This document shows, piece by piece, positions 1 to 8,221 of a stretch of DNA of 32,337 nt. This DNA is from an uncultured Erysipelotrichaceae bacterium. GTDB taxonomy: Bacteria > Bacillota_I > Bacilli_A > RF39 > UBA660. The first letter of the stretch is position 1. The number at the start of each line of letters is the position of its first letter. The stretch is from the NCBI GenBank assembly GCA_902773365.1, contig CACYEG010000033.1:1-32337 (forward strand). The letters are read 5' to 3'. The notes beneath the pieces are model-generated. The model saw nothing but the letters and a program-made list of their open reading frames with translations, made no database searches and was not told the DNA's origin. The translations under genes and the position numbers were made by a program.

Positions 1-147
1 ACTTAAATAGTTGCTCATTTTAGAACAATACGATGAATTGAATGAAGAATAAGTGAATGTATTAGCTTTGCTAGAATAATATCTAGCAGTACTACTTATG
101 GCTTCTCTTTTTTTATCTAATTCAGTCATATCTACTAAAATTGCCAT
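1..147 (-). CDS. Unknown protein, N-terminal 49 codons only (runs off the left edge)
   Basis: An open frame starts with ATG at 147 and continues without a stop to base 1. The start is well supported: an AGGAGG Shine-Dalgarno site lies seven bases upstream, and a good sigma-A type promoter precedes it. The visible protein begins MAILVDMTELDKKREAISST and continues with a Ser/Tyr/Asn-rich polar stretch. There is no signal peptide or membrane segment in the visible part. I do not recognise the family. It is separated from mraY by a terminator, so it is probably its own transcription unit. The short soluble polar N-terminus would be compatible with a small secreted or cytosolic helical protein, but this cannot be decided from the fragment. 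Confidence 0.6.
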   Translation of the reverse strand, partial: MAILVDMTELDKKREAISSTARYYSSKANTFTYSSFNSSYCSKMSNYLS

Positions 148-190
148 AAGTATTCCTCCTATTATATCTTGCATAATATCTATTATCTGA

Positions 191-219
191 ATTATATCAC
201 AGAGATAATATTCAATCAA
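191..219 (-). promoter_or_regulatory. Sigma-A type promoter for the left-edge gene
   Basis: On the minus strand, TTGATT (214-219) and TATAAT (191-196) are separated by exactly 17 bases. The -10 is a perfect consensus match. Transcription would start near base 184, giving a leader of roughly 35 bases before the ATG at 147. It sits directly downstream of the mraY terminator. Confidence 0.6.
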
Positions 220-221
220 TT

Positions 222-249
222 AAAAAGCTTCCTTAAAGGAAGACTTTTC
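222..249 (-). terminator. Rho-independent terminator after mraY
   Basis: On the minus strand the end of mraY is followed by an AAAAG-t-CTTCCT / AGGAAG-CTTTT hairpin with one bulged base, then a run of T. It starts within the mraY stop codon region (249-251). Confidence 0.65.
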
Positions 250-1253
250 TATAACCATACACCGTAAATAATTCCTAACATTGCCAAGATAAAGCCAACT
301 GCCCAGAAGGCTCTTACAATGTCAGTTTCGCACCATCCCATTTTTTCAAAATGATGATGTAATGGTGCCATTTTAAATACTTTTTTATGAAATTTTCTTA
401 TAGCGATTACTTGTATTAAACTACTAAGTGTTTCGATGACAAATACTCCTCCTATTAATATGAGTGAGAATTCGTGTCTAGTTAATACTGCAACTGTTGC
501 AAGTGCACCTCCAAGTGCTAAAGAACCAGTATCACCCATAATAACTTTTGCAGGGTGTGAATTAAATAATAGGAATCCACCAAGTGATCCAATAAGGATA
601 AAACAGAATATTGCAATTTCTTGATATCCTGCAAGCCACGTCGTATTCCAGGCAATTAAGCCAAATGCAATAAAGGCAAATATAGAAAGCCCGCTAGCCA
701 ATCCATCTAACCCATCAGTAATATTGACTGCATTTGTAGTCGATACTAATACCAAGAGTATGAACAATCCATAAGCCCACCCCATTGGAATATTGAGACC
801 AAAGAAACTGAATGTCAAATCGCCAGTTCCTCCATAATATCTATAAATAAAATAGAAAACTACTGCAATAATAACTTGAAGTATTAGTTTTTGAATTGAT
901 GTAAGGCCTTCACTACCACTTAATGAATTTTTCCTTTTTAATTTCAAATAATCATCTAAAAATCCAATAACACCATATCCTAAGAATACAAATACTAGAA
1001 TAATTAAATTATGTGTTATTGTTATACTTCCTCTTAAAAGAAGCAGCAAAAGAGCAATTATTGTTGGAATTATAAAGATTAAACCACCTATGGTTGGTAC
1101 TCCACTTTTCTTTTGATGGTTCTCATTCAAATAAGAATTGATTTTTTGTCCAAATTTTAATTTTTTTAAAATAGGTATTATTATAAACCCGCTAATCGAT
1201 GAAATTATAAAACCAAGCATAACTGCTAACACAGTTTTTGCCAATATTAACAT
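249..1253 (-). CDS. mraY: Phospho-N-acetylmuramoyl-pentapeptide-transferase (MraY)
   Basis: MraY transfers phospho-MurNAc-pentapeptide from UDP to undecaprenyl phosphate at the inner face of the membrane, making lipid I for peptidoglycan synthesis. The 334-residue protein has the expected length (Bacillus MraY is about 324) and a pattern of about ten membrane segments. Family motifs are visible: NITDGLDGLA and PAKVIMGDTGSL, which hold the Mg-binding aspartates, and APLHHHFEKMGW near the C-terminus. The ATG at 1253 has a GAGGTG ribosome binding site eight bases upstream. It lies 83 bases after the SpoVD-like penicillin-binding protein gene in the same direction, matching the pbp-mraY neighbourhood of division and wall clusters, although murE is absent between them. 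It is followed by a terminator, so it ends the unit. Confidence 0.97.
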   Translation of the reverse strand: MLILAKTVLAVMLGFIISSISGFIIIPILKKLKFGQKINSYLNENHQKKSGVPTIGGLIFIIPTIIALLLLLLRGSITITHNLIILVFVFLGYGVIGFLDDYLKLKRKNSLSGSEGLTSIQKLILQVIIAVVFYFIYRYYGGTGDLTFSFFGLNIPMGWAYGLFILLVLVSTTNAVNITDGLDGLASGLSIFAFIAFGLIAWNTTWLAGYQEIAIFCFILIGSLGGFLLFNSHPAKVIMGDTGSLALGGALATVAVLTRHEFSLILIGGVFVIETLSSLIQVIAIRKFHKKVFKMAPLHHHFEKMGWCETDIVRAFWAVGFILAMLGIIYGVWL

Positions 1254-1336
1254 AATATATACACCTCGTAAAAATATTATACAACATATAAATAATTATT
1301 ACTAGATAAATCTAATTATAGTAAGAAATCATGGCG

Positions 1337-3244
1337 TCAATTTGACAACAGTAGCTTTACAGTTCCATCTTTCTTAATATATTGGTTTGCACTAGGACTC
1401 ATGTAAATTACGGTATCTCCAGAACCGGAATATTCGACTTTAAAATCTTTTAAAATTTTTCTAGCTTCTTTTTTATCTAATCCCAATACATCAGGTAATT
1501 TTAGATATTCAGTTTCATACCATTCGTATTGTTTTGGCATACCTGTTTCATCTGGTTTAATGTTAAGTACTTCTATTGCACTTTTAAATACATTTTTTGC
1601 AATTGGCGCAGATACTGTGCCACCATATTGTGTAATACCTTTTGGATTGTTAACTGCGACATATACGATGATTTCTGGATCGTTCGCTGGCATGAAACCT
1701 ATAAATGAAACGATATAATTACCTGATAAGTATCTACCATTTTCAACTTTTTGTGCAGTTCCAGTTTTACCACCGACACGATAATTTTCAATATATGCAT
1801 TGTGCCCGGTACCATTTGCCACAACACTTTCTAAAGCAAAACGGACTAGTTCTGATGTTTTACTACTTATGACTTGTTTTACGACTTGTTTTTTATTTTC
1901 TAAAATTGTAGTATTTGTTTCAGGTTCACTAATGACTTTTACTATATAGGGCTTTAATAGTTCTCCGCCATTTATTGCTGCACTTACTGCTCGCGCTTGT
2001 TGTATTGGAGTTACACTTATTCCTTGGCCAAAAGATGTTGTAGCGGTTTCTACTGGCCCCATTTTATCTAACTTGAATAGAATACCAGATCCTTCTCCAT
2101 TTAAATCGATTCCCGTTTTATTACCGTATCCATAATTTCTTACGTAGTTATATAATGTGTTCGTGCCAAGTCTTTGACCTAAAACAACAAAACCTGGGTT
2201 GCATGAGTTTTCCACTACTTCCAAGAAGTTTTCACTTCCATGTCCTCCATGTTTCCAACATTTAATTCTGGCGTTTTCCACTTGTATAGAACCAGAATCA
2301 TAATATCTATCTTCAAAAAGATTTACCTTGTTTTCTTCTATAGCAGCACTCAAAGTAAGAATCTTAAACGTACTACCCGGTTCGTACGTTTTCCATATAG
2401 CTAAGTTTCTGTTGATTGCTTCTATGGAATAATTTTTATAATTATTTGGATCGAAATCCGGACGATTAGCAAGACCTAATATTTCCCCAGTTTTTGGATT
2501 CATTGCAATAATAAGTGCATCTTCTGGAGAATACATACTCATAACATTATCTAATTCTTTCTCAATAGATTTCTGTATATCTAAGTCGATGGTAAGCGTT
2601 ATGTTCATACCGCTTTGCGGTGGCTCATATTTTTCTTCTAACTTTAACCTGTGTCCTTTTCCATCCGAATAATACTTAATCGCTCCATTTACTCCAGTTA
2701 AGTATTTATCATAATATAACTCTAAACCGCTAAGTCCTTGGTTATCGATACCGACATAGCCTAAAACATGTGATAATAAATTATTATATGGATAATATCT
2801 TTTGGATTCTTTTAATAGATAAACTCCATCATAATTTAGTTTGCTGATTTTTTCTGCAACTTCGAAAGAAAGTTGTCTACCCTCTGGGTGAACTCTTTCT
2901 ATTGCAATTTTTTTTGTGACGTGCGCTAGCATTTTTTCATAGTCGACGTTTAGAATATCTGAAATATCTTTGGCTATTTTTTCTTTATCTTTTATTTGAT
3001 TAGGAATAAATACCAAGCTTGTAGTAGTTGCATTTGTTGCAATTACTTTGCCGTTTCTATCATATATTTCTCCACGATCAGCGCTGATGGGTAAGTTTCT
3101 ACTCCATAAGTCATTAGCAAGAGTATTTAATTTATCATAACTAATTACTTCGATATAAAATACTTTACCGATAACAAGTATCATCATCAGTACTACTACT
3201 AAAAATATTATTCTGACTCGTATATTTATTGTATTTTTGAACAT
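1337..3244 (-). CDS. SpoVD/FtsI-type class B penicillin-binding protein with one PASTA domain
   Basis: A monofunctional peptidoglycan transpeptidase anchored in the membrane and acting outside the cell, either in septal synthesis (FtsI/PbpB role) or spore cortex synthesis (SpoVD role). The 635-residue protein has one N-terminal membrane helix (about residues 8-28), a PBP dimerisation region, and a transpeptidase domain with STFK (catalytic Ser291, Lys294), SCN (Ser347) and KTG (Lys493). A single PASTA domain (about 570-635) closes the protein. One PASTA domain and this length fit SpoVD (about 646) better than PbpB (about 716, two PASTA). The start at 3244 is chosen over an in-frame ATG at 3256 because GGAGG lies five bases before 3244, while nothing precedes the longer start. 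Whether it is vegetative or spore-specific cannot be told here. Confidence 0.93.
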   Translation of the reverse strand: MFKNTINIRVRIIFLVVVLMMILVIGKVFYIEVISYDKLNTLANDLWSRNLPISADRGEIYDRNGKVIATNATTTSLVFIPNQIKDKEKIAKDISDILNVDYEKMLAHVTKKIAIERVHPEGRQLSFEVAEKISKLNYDGVYLLKESKRYYPYNNLLSHVLGYVGIDNQGLSGLELYYDKYLTGVNGAIKYYSDGKGHRLKLEEKYEPPQSGMNITLTIDLDIQKSIEKELDNVMSMYSPEDALIIAMNPKTGEILGLANRPDFDPNNYKNYSIEAINRNLAIWKTYEPGSTFKILTLSAAIEENKVNLFEDRYYDSGSIQVENARIKCWKHGGHGSENFLEVVENSCNPGFVVLGQRLGTNTLYNYVRNYGYGNKTGIDLNGEGSGILFKLDKMGPVETATTSFGQGISVTPIQQARAVSAAINGGELLKPYIVKVISEPETNTTILENKKQVVKQVISSKTSELVRFALESVVANGTGHNAYIENYRVGGKTGTAQKVENGRYLSGNYIVSFIGFMPANDPEIIVYVAVNNPKGITQYGGTVSAPIAKNVFKSAIEVLNIKPDETGMPKQYEWYETEYLKLPDVLGLDKKEARKILKDFKVEYSGSGDTVIYMSPSANQYIKKDGTVKLLLSN

Positions 3245-3342
3245 AAGTTCCTCCATTAAATTATATTATTTTAATGAATATAAATACATAAAAATAGTTA
3301 TATGTTTTCTAAGTATATTTAATAATCAATTTTCTGGTTATA

Positions 3343-3371
3343 GTAATATTAAATTAGATAAAACTTGTTAA
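3343..3371 (-). promoter_or_regulatory. Weak candidate promoter for pbp-mraY
   Basis: TTAACA (3366-3371) and TATTAC (3343-3348) with a 17-base spacer, within the 212-base gap upstream of the PBP gene. The -10 is poor and the gap is so AT-rich that chance matches are expected. Nothing else was recognised in 3245-3429. Confidence 0.3.
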
Positions 3372-3429
3372 TTAGCATTATTATTTTTTTTGAATAACGA
3401 TGTAGTTTCACCTTTTGTATAAATCCAAT

Positions 3430-3461
3430 AAAAAAAATAATCTTGTTTACACAAGATTATT
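3430..3461 (-). terminator. Strong Rho-independent terminator ending the surface-protein operon
   Basis: A perfect 11-bp inverted repeat, AATAATCTTGT / ACAAGATTATT with a four-base loop, overlaps the stop codon of the Hint protein gene and is followed on the minus strand by a run of seven or more T. Confidence 0.85.
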
Positions 3462-5976
3462 CATACATTGCAACAAAGTGCATGCTATATATTATTTCTA
3501 CTTGATCTCCTGGCATATATATTTTATCATCACCATTGTTGTACCATCCTTTAAATGTCTTACCTTCTACTTCTTTTGGTTCTGGTAAAGTATAGAATGA
3601 ATTGGCTTCATAATATTCAGCATTTTTATTTTCGCTTGTAGATACCATCCACATAAAACGTCCATTACTGTTCATTGGAGGTATGACAATTTTTCTATTT
3701 AGGACTCTATCAAATAGACTAATATCCAATAGTCCTTTATGTTGTAAAATCATAGCTTCTCTCATTCTAAAGCCTTTAAAGATATGTTCAGGGAATACAT
3801 GCGACCAATCTTCGTAGTGGAATACATCGCCTTTAGCAAGAAATTCTTCTCTTTCACTAGTCCATTTTAAATTATCATCGAATGTGAACATGTTAGATAC
3901 AACAAGTATTGCATCAGTCGTAAGTATATTGTCTGCAATTACATTGTGATAGAAAGTCGATGATACATGATAATATTTAACTGGACTGTGGATTTCTTCA
4001 ATCTTTTCAACAGTTACAATTTCTATTTCATTATTGTCATTAACCTTAATAACTCTCGTACCAACATGGAAGTTTTCTCTATCCTTTACAGACACATACC
4101 TTTTAGCATCCGCACTGTAAACACCATGAGTACCAACAGTCTTTAAAACTGATCCATCTGAAAAAGTATTAATCTGGTATTCATCTATATCTCCAGCTTG
4201 TTCTATCCATATAGGATATTCTTCTATTACTTGCCCGGTCTGATGACTTATAGCGATTAGCAAATCTTCATACCGTATATCTTCTATTTTTTTACTCGTG
4301 CCATCTGCAAGTCTTATCATAGTTCCTTCAACTAAGCACGTTTGATTATTTGCGGTAGTCGAAGTTGAGACGGAAATATTAGATTCTATATTCCCTGCAT
4401 ATATAGTAAAATTTGCAGTTGTTGTTGATCCACTTTGTAGTCTAAAGAAATACTCTGTACCATTCGTATAAGTTCCACTTGTAGGACTAACTGTTATGGT
4501 ACCATCTAGCTTGTAGTTATCTGCAGTTACAGTTATCGTAGATGAAAATTCTGCTTTATAGTAAATCTTTGTAGAAGTGACATTGTTCCCGTTGACAACA
4601 AGTGCTACGTTGTTGTTATTAGAAGTCAAAGTTAAGTCGTATTCGTATACTAAAGATATAGCGCTTGAAGAAACACAATAAGGATTACTACTGTTACAAT
4701 ATTCTAATCCACTATTTTGAGCGTGATCTTTTCCGTATACTTTGACAAAAAATGTTTTGTTGGCATTCTGTAAAGAAGATTTATTTTCTGTTAAGAATGC
4801 ATTATCTAGAATAAATTCATAACCTGTCGTTGGGGTATTTCCGCTTAATTCGACTGTTTTAAGAGGAGTCGATGTATTAGCACTATCAAATAATGCAATG
4901 TAGTAGTTATCGACATCTGTTCCACCAGAATCGAGTCTTTCCCAGGATACTTTAGTCTTTAATGAATTATTTGATGTATCATATTGTATTTTTTCAAAGG
5001 AAACATTGCCAATCGATACTGGAGTTGTATCTTGTACTTGCGATATTGGCACTGCAATATTAAGTGTACCAATACTCGTTGGATTCATGCCAGATGCTTC
5101 TACGATAATCGATGTAGTTGTTGTATCTTCTGTAAATATTGCACCATCAGATTTTTTTATGCAAACATTATATTGTTCAACATTACTCTCTGGGTCATTT
5201 TCATCTGGAGCTTGAATAGTAAAGCTACTTAGGGCATTCTCATTAGAGTCAACAAGTTGAAAATTAGAGTTACCTGATGTTACAGTAAAAGTCTTGGCGC
5301 TTTTATATGTATTTAATATTTCAAAGTCAAAACAGTCTAGATTCTGATTTTTCAAATCGACACTACTCGTTAATAAAGTTCCATAGAATTGTCCTGTTTC
5401 ATAGACTTCACTACCGACTGTAGCTTCTCCTCCGACTCCAATGGTAGTATTAGGCCGCGACGATTCTACCCTTATTTCTAGCTCGACCGCGAATTTTCTT
5501 ATTTCATCGCTTGCAATTACATCACCTATAGCTAAATCTGAGTTAGTAGTAGTTACAAAAGTATGTGTTATAAAAGCCCCGGCTTCATCATCGCTTGCAC
5601 CTGATATTGTTACTTCTGGAGCTATGTTAAACCCAGTAAATGTATAATCATCGATACTTCCATTATCGAGAGTAACTAAATATGTTGCATAATATGTAAC
5701 TTGTTCAGAAGAAACTGTAAAAGAATAATCTAATGCTATATTGTCATTATTATCTAAATAAAGGCCTTGTCCAGAATTAGCAGGTAACGTATTTCTCCCT
5801 GAGCTATCCACGCTGATATCGGTTATTTTGAGTTTACCAACCTTTCTTGTTGTTATTCCACCACCTATAGTAAGTATCTTATCACTAAATGCAAATCCAA
5901 AAGTCATAAGTACTATTATCAAGCAAAAAAAGAAGGTCAATAATATAAATATTTTTTTGTCGTTATTCTTTTTCAT
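3457..5976 (-). CDS. Large secreted surface protein: SipW-type signal, beta domains, Hint domain, C-terminal repeat
   Basis: An 839-residue exported protein. Residues 1-32 are a basic N-end, a hydrophobic helix and GFAFSD, then LTIGGGIT, the same layout as the TasA-like protein of this operon. Residues about 45-310 are Ser/Thr/Asn-rich and probably beta; about 315-430 resembles a fibronectin type III-like fold; about 440-540 is another beta-rich stretch. A Hint domain runs from Cys547 (CLVEGTMIRLADG, block A) through a THGVY motif (His617, block B position) to YHNVIADNIL (His677, block F-like). No terminal HN plus nucleophile follows. About 690-800 is unrecognised. The end (FKGWYNNGDDKIYMPGDQ...) is a Listeria-Bacteroides repeat. 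The start at 5976 has AAGGA nine bases upstream; a longer frame exists without support. Family assignments are by eye; function is inferred. Confidence 0.85.
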   Translation of the reverse strand: MKKNNDKKIFILLTFFFCLIIVLMTFGFAFSDKILTIGGGITTRKVGKLKITDISVDSSGRNTLPANSGQGLYLDNNDNIALDYSFTVSSEQVTYYATYLVTLDNGSIDDYTFTGFNIAPEVTISGASDDEAGAFITHTFVTTTNSDLAIGDVIASDEIRKFAVELEIRVESSRPNTTIGVGGEATVGSEVYETGQFYGTLLTSSVDLKNQNLDCFDFEILNTYKSAKTFTVTSGNSNFQLVDSNENALSSFTIQAPDENDPESNVEQYNVCIKKSDGAIFTEDTTTTSIIVEASGMNPTSIGTLNIAVPISQVQDTTPVSIGNVSFEKIQYDTSNNSLKTKVSWERLDSGGTDVDNYYIALFDSANTSTPLKTVELSGNTPTTGYEFILDNAFLTENKSSLQNANKTFFVKVYGKDHAQNSGLEYCNSSNPYCVSSSAISLVYEYDLTLTSNNNNVALVVNGNNVTSTKIYYKAEFSSTITVTADNYKLDGTITVSPTSGTYTNGTEYFFRLQSGSTTTANFTIYAGNIESNISVSTSTTANNQTCLVEGTMIRLADGTSKKIEDIRYEDLLIAISHQTGQVIEEYPIWIEQAGDIDEYQINTFSDGSVLKTVGTHGVYSADAKRYVSVKDRENFHVGTRVIKVNDNNEIEIVTVEKIEEIHSPVKYYHVSSTFYHNVIADNILTTDAILVVSNMFTFDDNLKWTSEREEFLAKGDVFHYEDWSHVFPEHIFKGFRMREAMILQHKGLLDISLFDRVLNRKIVIPPMNSNGRFMWMVSTSENKNAEYYEANSFYTLPEPKEVEGKTFKGWYNNGDDKIYMPGDQVEIIYSMHFVAMYE

Positions 5977-5977
5977 A

Positions 5978-7012
5978 TTATTTATCCTTCGATAGCGTAT
6001 ACCGCCAAGCAATCTTATCATTGATCATCAAAAATGTTGCTTTATCCTTTTCATCGCAAAAATTAATCGGTAATCTAAGTTCACTATGTGCATCCAACAG
6101 CTCATTAAAATTTTTAACTTCTATAATCTGTAAGTCCTCAATAGATGGCATTTTTTTAACAGTAATAATTATCGAATCATAGGTTTTTAATATTTTTCTT
6201 AACTTTTTAATATATTCTAGTTGACTCCTAGCTCTCATAATAAACACTATTACGACAAATATATATGATAGTATTGCAACACCTATAAGTGTAAAGCCAC
6301 CTATTCTAAATAATTTGTATTTTGAATCCTGTAAATAGTATTTATCTGAATTTAATGTTTCTTCTTTCTTTGGGCAATTAATCTCAATTGGCACTTCTAT
6401 AGTAGATTTAGTAAGAGGGATAGTTAAACTTACCTCTTCTTCCTTAATAAAGTCATCTCCACCAAATTCACTATTGATGACATTTTTAACTGTCATATAT
6501 ATCTTTAGAGATCCATTCATAGATAGAGAATATTGTTTTTTAAATTCCATTAGAATATCATTATAGTTTTGATAATCAACTTTGATGTTCTCTTTAATAT
6601 TAACCTCATTTGTATCGCTAAAATTTATTTTCTTTTCGGGTATTAATACATATTCTTTTTGCCAATAGTTATTGTCTTTATCATTTTGTAATTCTGCACT
6701 AATAACTCCTTTGATAGAATAACTATACTCTCCGCTTTTTATATTATCAAAAACAATATTATAGCTTAAATCTACATCGATATTGTCAATTAGACTTGTA
6801 ATATAGACCTTTCCTTTTTCTAGATATGGTGTTTCAAAGAACTTATTTTCCTTGAGGTAAACTTTATAATCGACGTCGCTAGTTTCTTTATAATTAATAG
6901 ATTCAACAAATGTATTTTTATAGCTCTTTTTTAAAAGAACAGCTCCAACTGGCAAAAAGATAATATAGCAAAACAGTAATATTACTGCTATGGCTTTTAT
7001 CTTTTTCTTCAT
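5978..7012 (-). CDS. DUF5305-like membrane protein of the SipW locus
   Basis: A 344-residue protein with an N-terminal membrane helix (about residues 7-28), an extracytoplasmic region of about 200 residues, a second helix (about 236-259) and a cytoplasmic tail of about 85 residues. The layout and the pattern of the outer region (FETPYLEKGKVYITSLIDNI, later NYWQKEYVLIP) fit DUF5305, a family known to be encoded beside SipW-type signal peptidases; the match is by eye. Its biochemical role is unknown; an accessory or assembly factor for the exported substrates is a reasonable inference. The start at 7012 is set by AAGGAGG seven bases upstream, formed by the last codons of the signal peptidase gene. 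It ends one base before the next gene's ATG, so the genes are tightly coupled. Confidence 0.75.
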   Translation of the reverse strand: MKKKIKAIAVILLFCYIIFLPVGAVLLKKSYKNTFVESINYKETSDVDYKVYLKENKFFETPYLEKGKVYITSLIDNIDVDLSYNIVFDNIKSGEYSYSIKGVISAELQNDKDNNYWQKEYVLIPEKKINFSDTNEVNIKENIKVDYQNYNDILMEFKKQYSLSMNGSLKIYMTVKNVINSEFGGDDFIKEEEVSLTIPLTKSTIEVPIEINCPKKEETLNSDKYYLQDSKYKLFRIGGFTLIGVAILSYIFVVIVFIMRARSQLEYIKKLRKILKTYDSIIITVKKMPSIEDLQIIEVKNFNELLDAHSELRLPINFCDEKDKATFLMINDKIAWRYTLSKDK

Positions 7013-7016
7013 AATT

Positions 7017-8156
7017 TTACCTCCTTTCAAAAAGTTCATGAATCCAAACCGTCGGATAACCGGCATTATTTAAGGCATATTTAACTACACCATAAACATT
7101 TTCATTAGTTATATCCAATGCATCAATGGTTTCGTTGTTATCGCCTTTAGTAATAAATGTATAGACTCCTTTATCGTACTTAATTTTAACCACCCTATGA
7201 GTAATGATACCAGTACCAATATCAAAAGCAAGAATGTCACCTTCATTAACTTCACTTGCAAGTACTTTCTCAATTATTACAGCGTCTCCCCTTTTGTATG
7301 TTGGTTTCATACTATTTGAGACAATTGCAATGATGTGATATTTAAAGAACCCGCTTGTTAAGGCTGCAAGTAAAGATACAAACGCAAGCATTATAGCTAA
7401 AACTATTCTTCTTAAAGTTTTTTTTGCCATACGATGATAAGCATCCTTATATTTAATTTCTTTTCTCACTTGGTAATATATAACGAATGGTAAAATCAAA
7501 CTGAATATCGCACTCAAATAATCTCCTATTGCTGGTAAAAATGGCATAAAATAGGCATATAATTCGATTACTAACCTATAAATTAGAGATGGTGCAAAGC
7601 TTACATTATAAGTTACATATGAGTACATAGACTCATTTGCAATAATAGGAACAATAATAGTTGACGTAATGACAAATATGTTTTTGGCATTACTTAAGTC
7701 TTTACCACTAATTCCCATTATTATGTTTAACGCTATATATTCAATAGTCAATATTATTATTTCTTTTTTACTTGTACAGTTTTTTAAAATGATATATCTA
7801 AAAATTTCCATACATGTAAAAATGATTACATATGGATATATATTTTTTAAAATAACTAGGATATTGTTATCAAAGTGACTATACCCAAATCCTATAAAGA
7901 AACCCATCAAGTATGTACTGACAAAATACAAAAGCAAAATTGTTACTACAATCTTGATAGTAATCGGCTTTAAGTAATTTTTATCCCTCGAAAACCCAAA
8001 GGTGATATATCCAAATAGTGTAATTAAAAGCCAAAAAATCGTATTTATTATTAGAGAGTACTCCCTATACGATTTGATTGCTATTGCCTTAAACATAATA
8101 ATAAAAATTAATAGTATTATTTCAAAAATGTATACTCTCTTTATATTCTTTTTCAT
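7017..8156 (-). CDS. SipW-type signal peptidase I with N-terminal multi-spanning membrane domain
   Basis: The last 120 residues are an ER/SipW-type type I signal peptidase: SNSMKPTYKRGD with nucleophile Ser282, then THRVV with His320 in place of the lysine of ordinary bacterial enzymes, and a KGDNN motif. Such enzymes remove signal peptides from TasA-like substrates. Residues 1-250 are unusual: about seven or eight hydrophobic helices without a recognised family, whereas Bacillus SipW has only about 190 residues in all. The protein has 379 residues from the ATG at 8156. The Shine-Dalgarno is weak (GTGAT, four bases upstream; an ATG at 8162 is an alternative), against a perfect site for the TasA-like gene, suggesting lower expression of the enzyme than of its substrate. 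A 12-bp hairpin lies just upstream. Confidence 0.88.
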   Translation of the reverse strand: MKKNIKRVYIFEIILLIFIIMFKAIAIKSYREYSLIINTIFWLLITLFGYITFGFSRDKNYLKPITIKIVVTILLLYFVSTYLMGFFIGFGYSHFDNNILVILKNIYPYVIIFTCMEIFRYIILKNCTSKKEIIILTIEYIALNIIMGISGKDLSNAKNIFVITSTIIVPIIANESMYSYVTYNVSFAPSLIYRLVIELYAYFMPFLPAIGDYLSAIFSLILPFVIYYQVRKEIKYKDAYHRMAKKTLRRIVLAIMLAFVSLLAALTSGFFKYHIIAIVSNSMKPTYKRGDAVIIEKVLASEVNEGDILAFDIGTGIITHRVVKIKYDKGVYTFITKGDNNETIDALDITNENVYGVVKYALNNAGYPTVWIHELFERR

Positions 8157-8174
8157 AATCATCACTAGTAATTT

Positions 8175-8202
8175 GTGTAATGCTGCATAAGCAGCATTAC
8201 AC
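8175..8202 (-). repeat. Perfect 12-bp hairpin between the TasA-like and signal peptidase genes
   Basis: GTGTAATGCTGC and GCAGCATTACAC flank a four-base loop. On the transcribed minus strand no T run follows the hairpin, so it is not a standard terminator. It could protect the 3' end of a processed TasA-like message or attenuate expression of the downstream genes. On the plus strand a short T run follows, but no plus-strand gene ends here. Confidence 0.7.
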
Positions 8203-8221
8203 ATATTTTTAGTTAGTAGGA

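Noticed and set aside
3457..4340. A splicing intein inserted in the surface protein
   Set aside because: There is no C-terminal His-Asn plus nucleophile, no homing endonuclease, and the flanking sequence does not rejoin into a known domain, so a hedgehog-like Hint domain is a better reading.
8175..8202. The 12-bp inverted repeat as a standard terminator of the TasA-like gene
   Set aside because: The transcribed strand has no T run after the stem, and no promoter is apparent before the signal peptidase gene.
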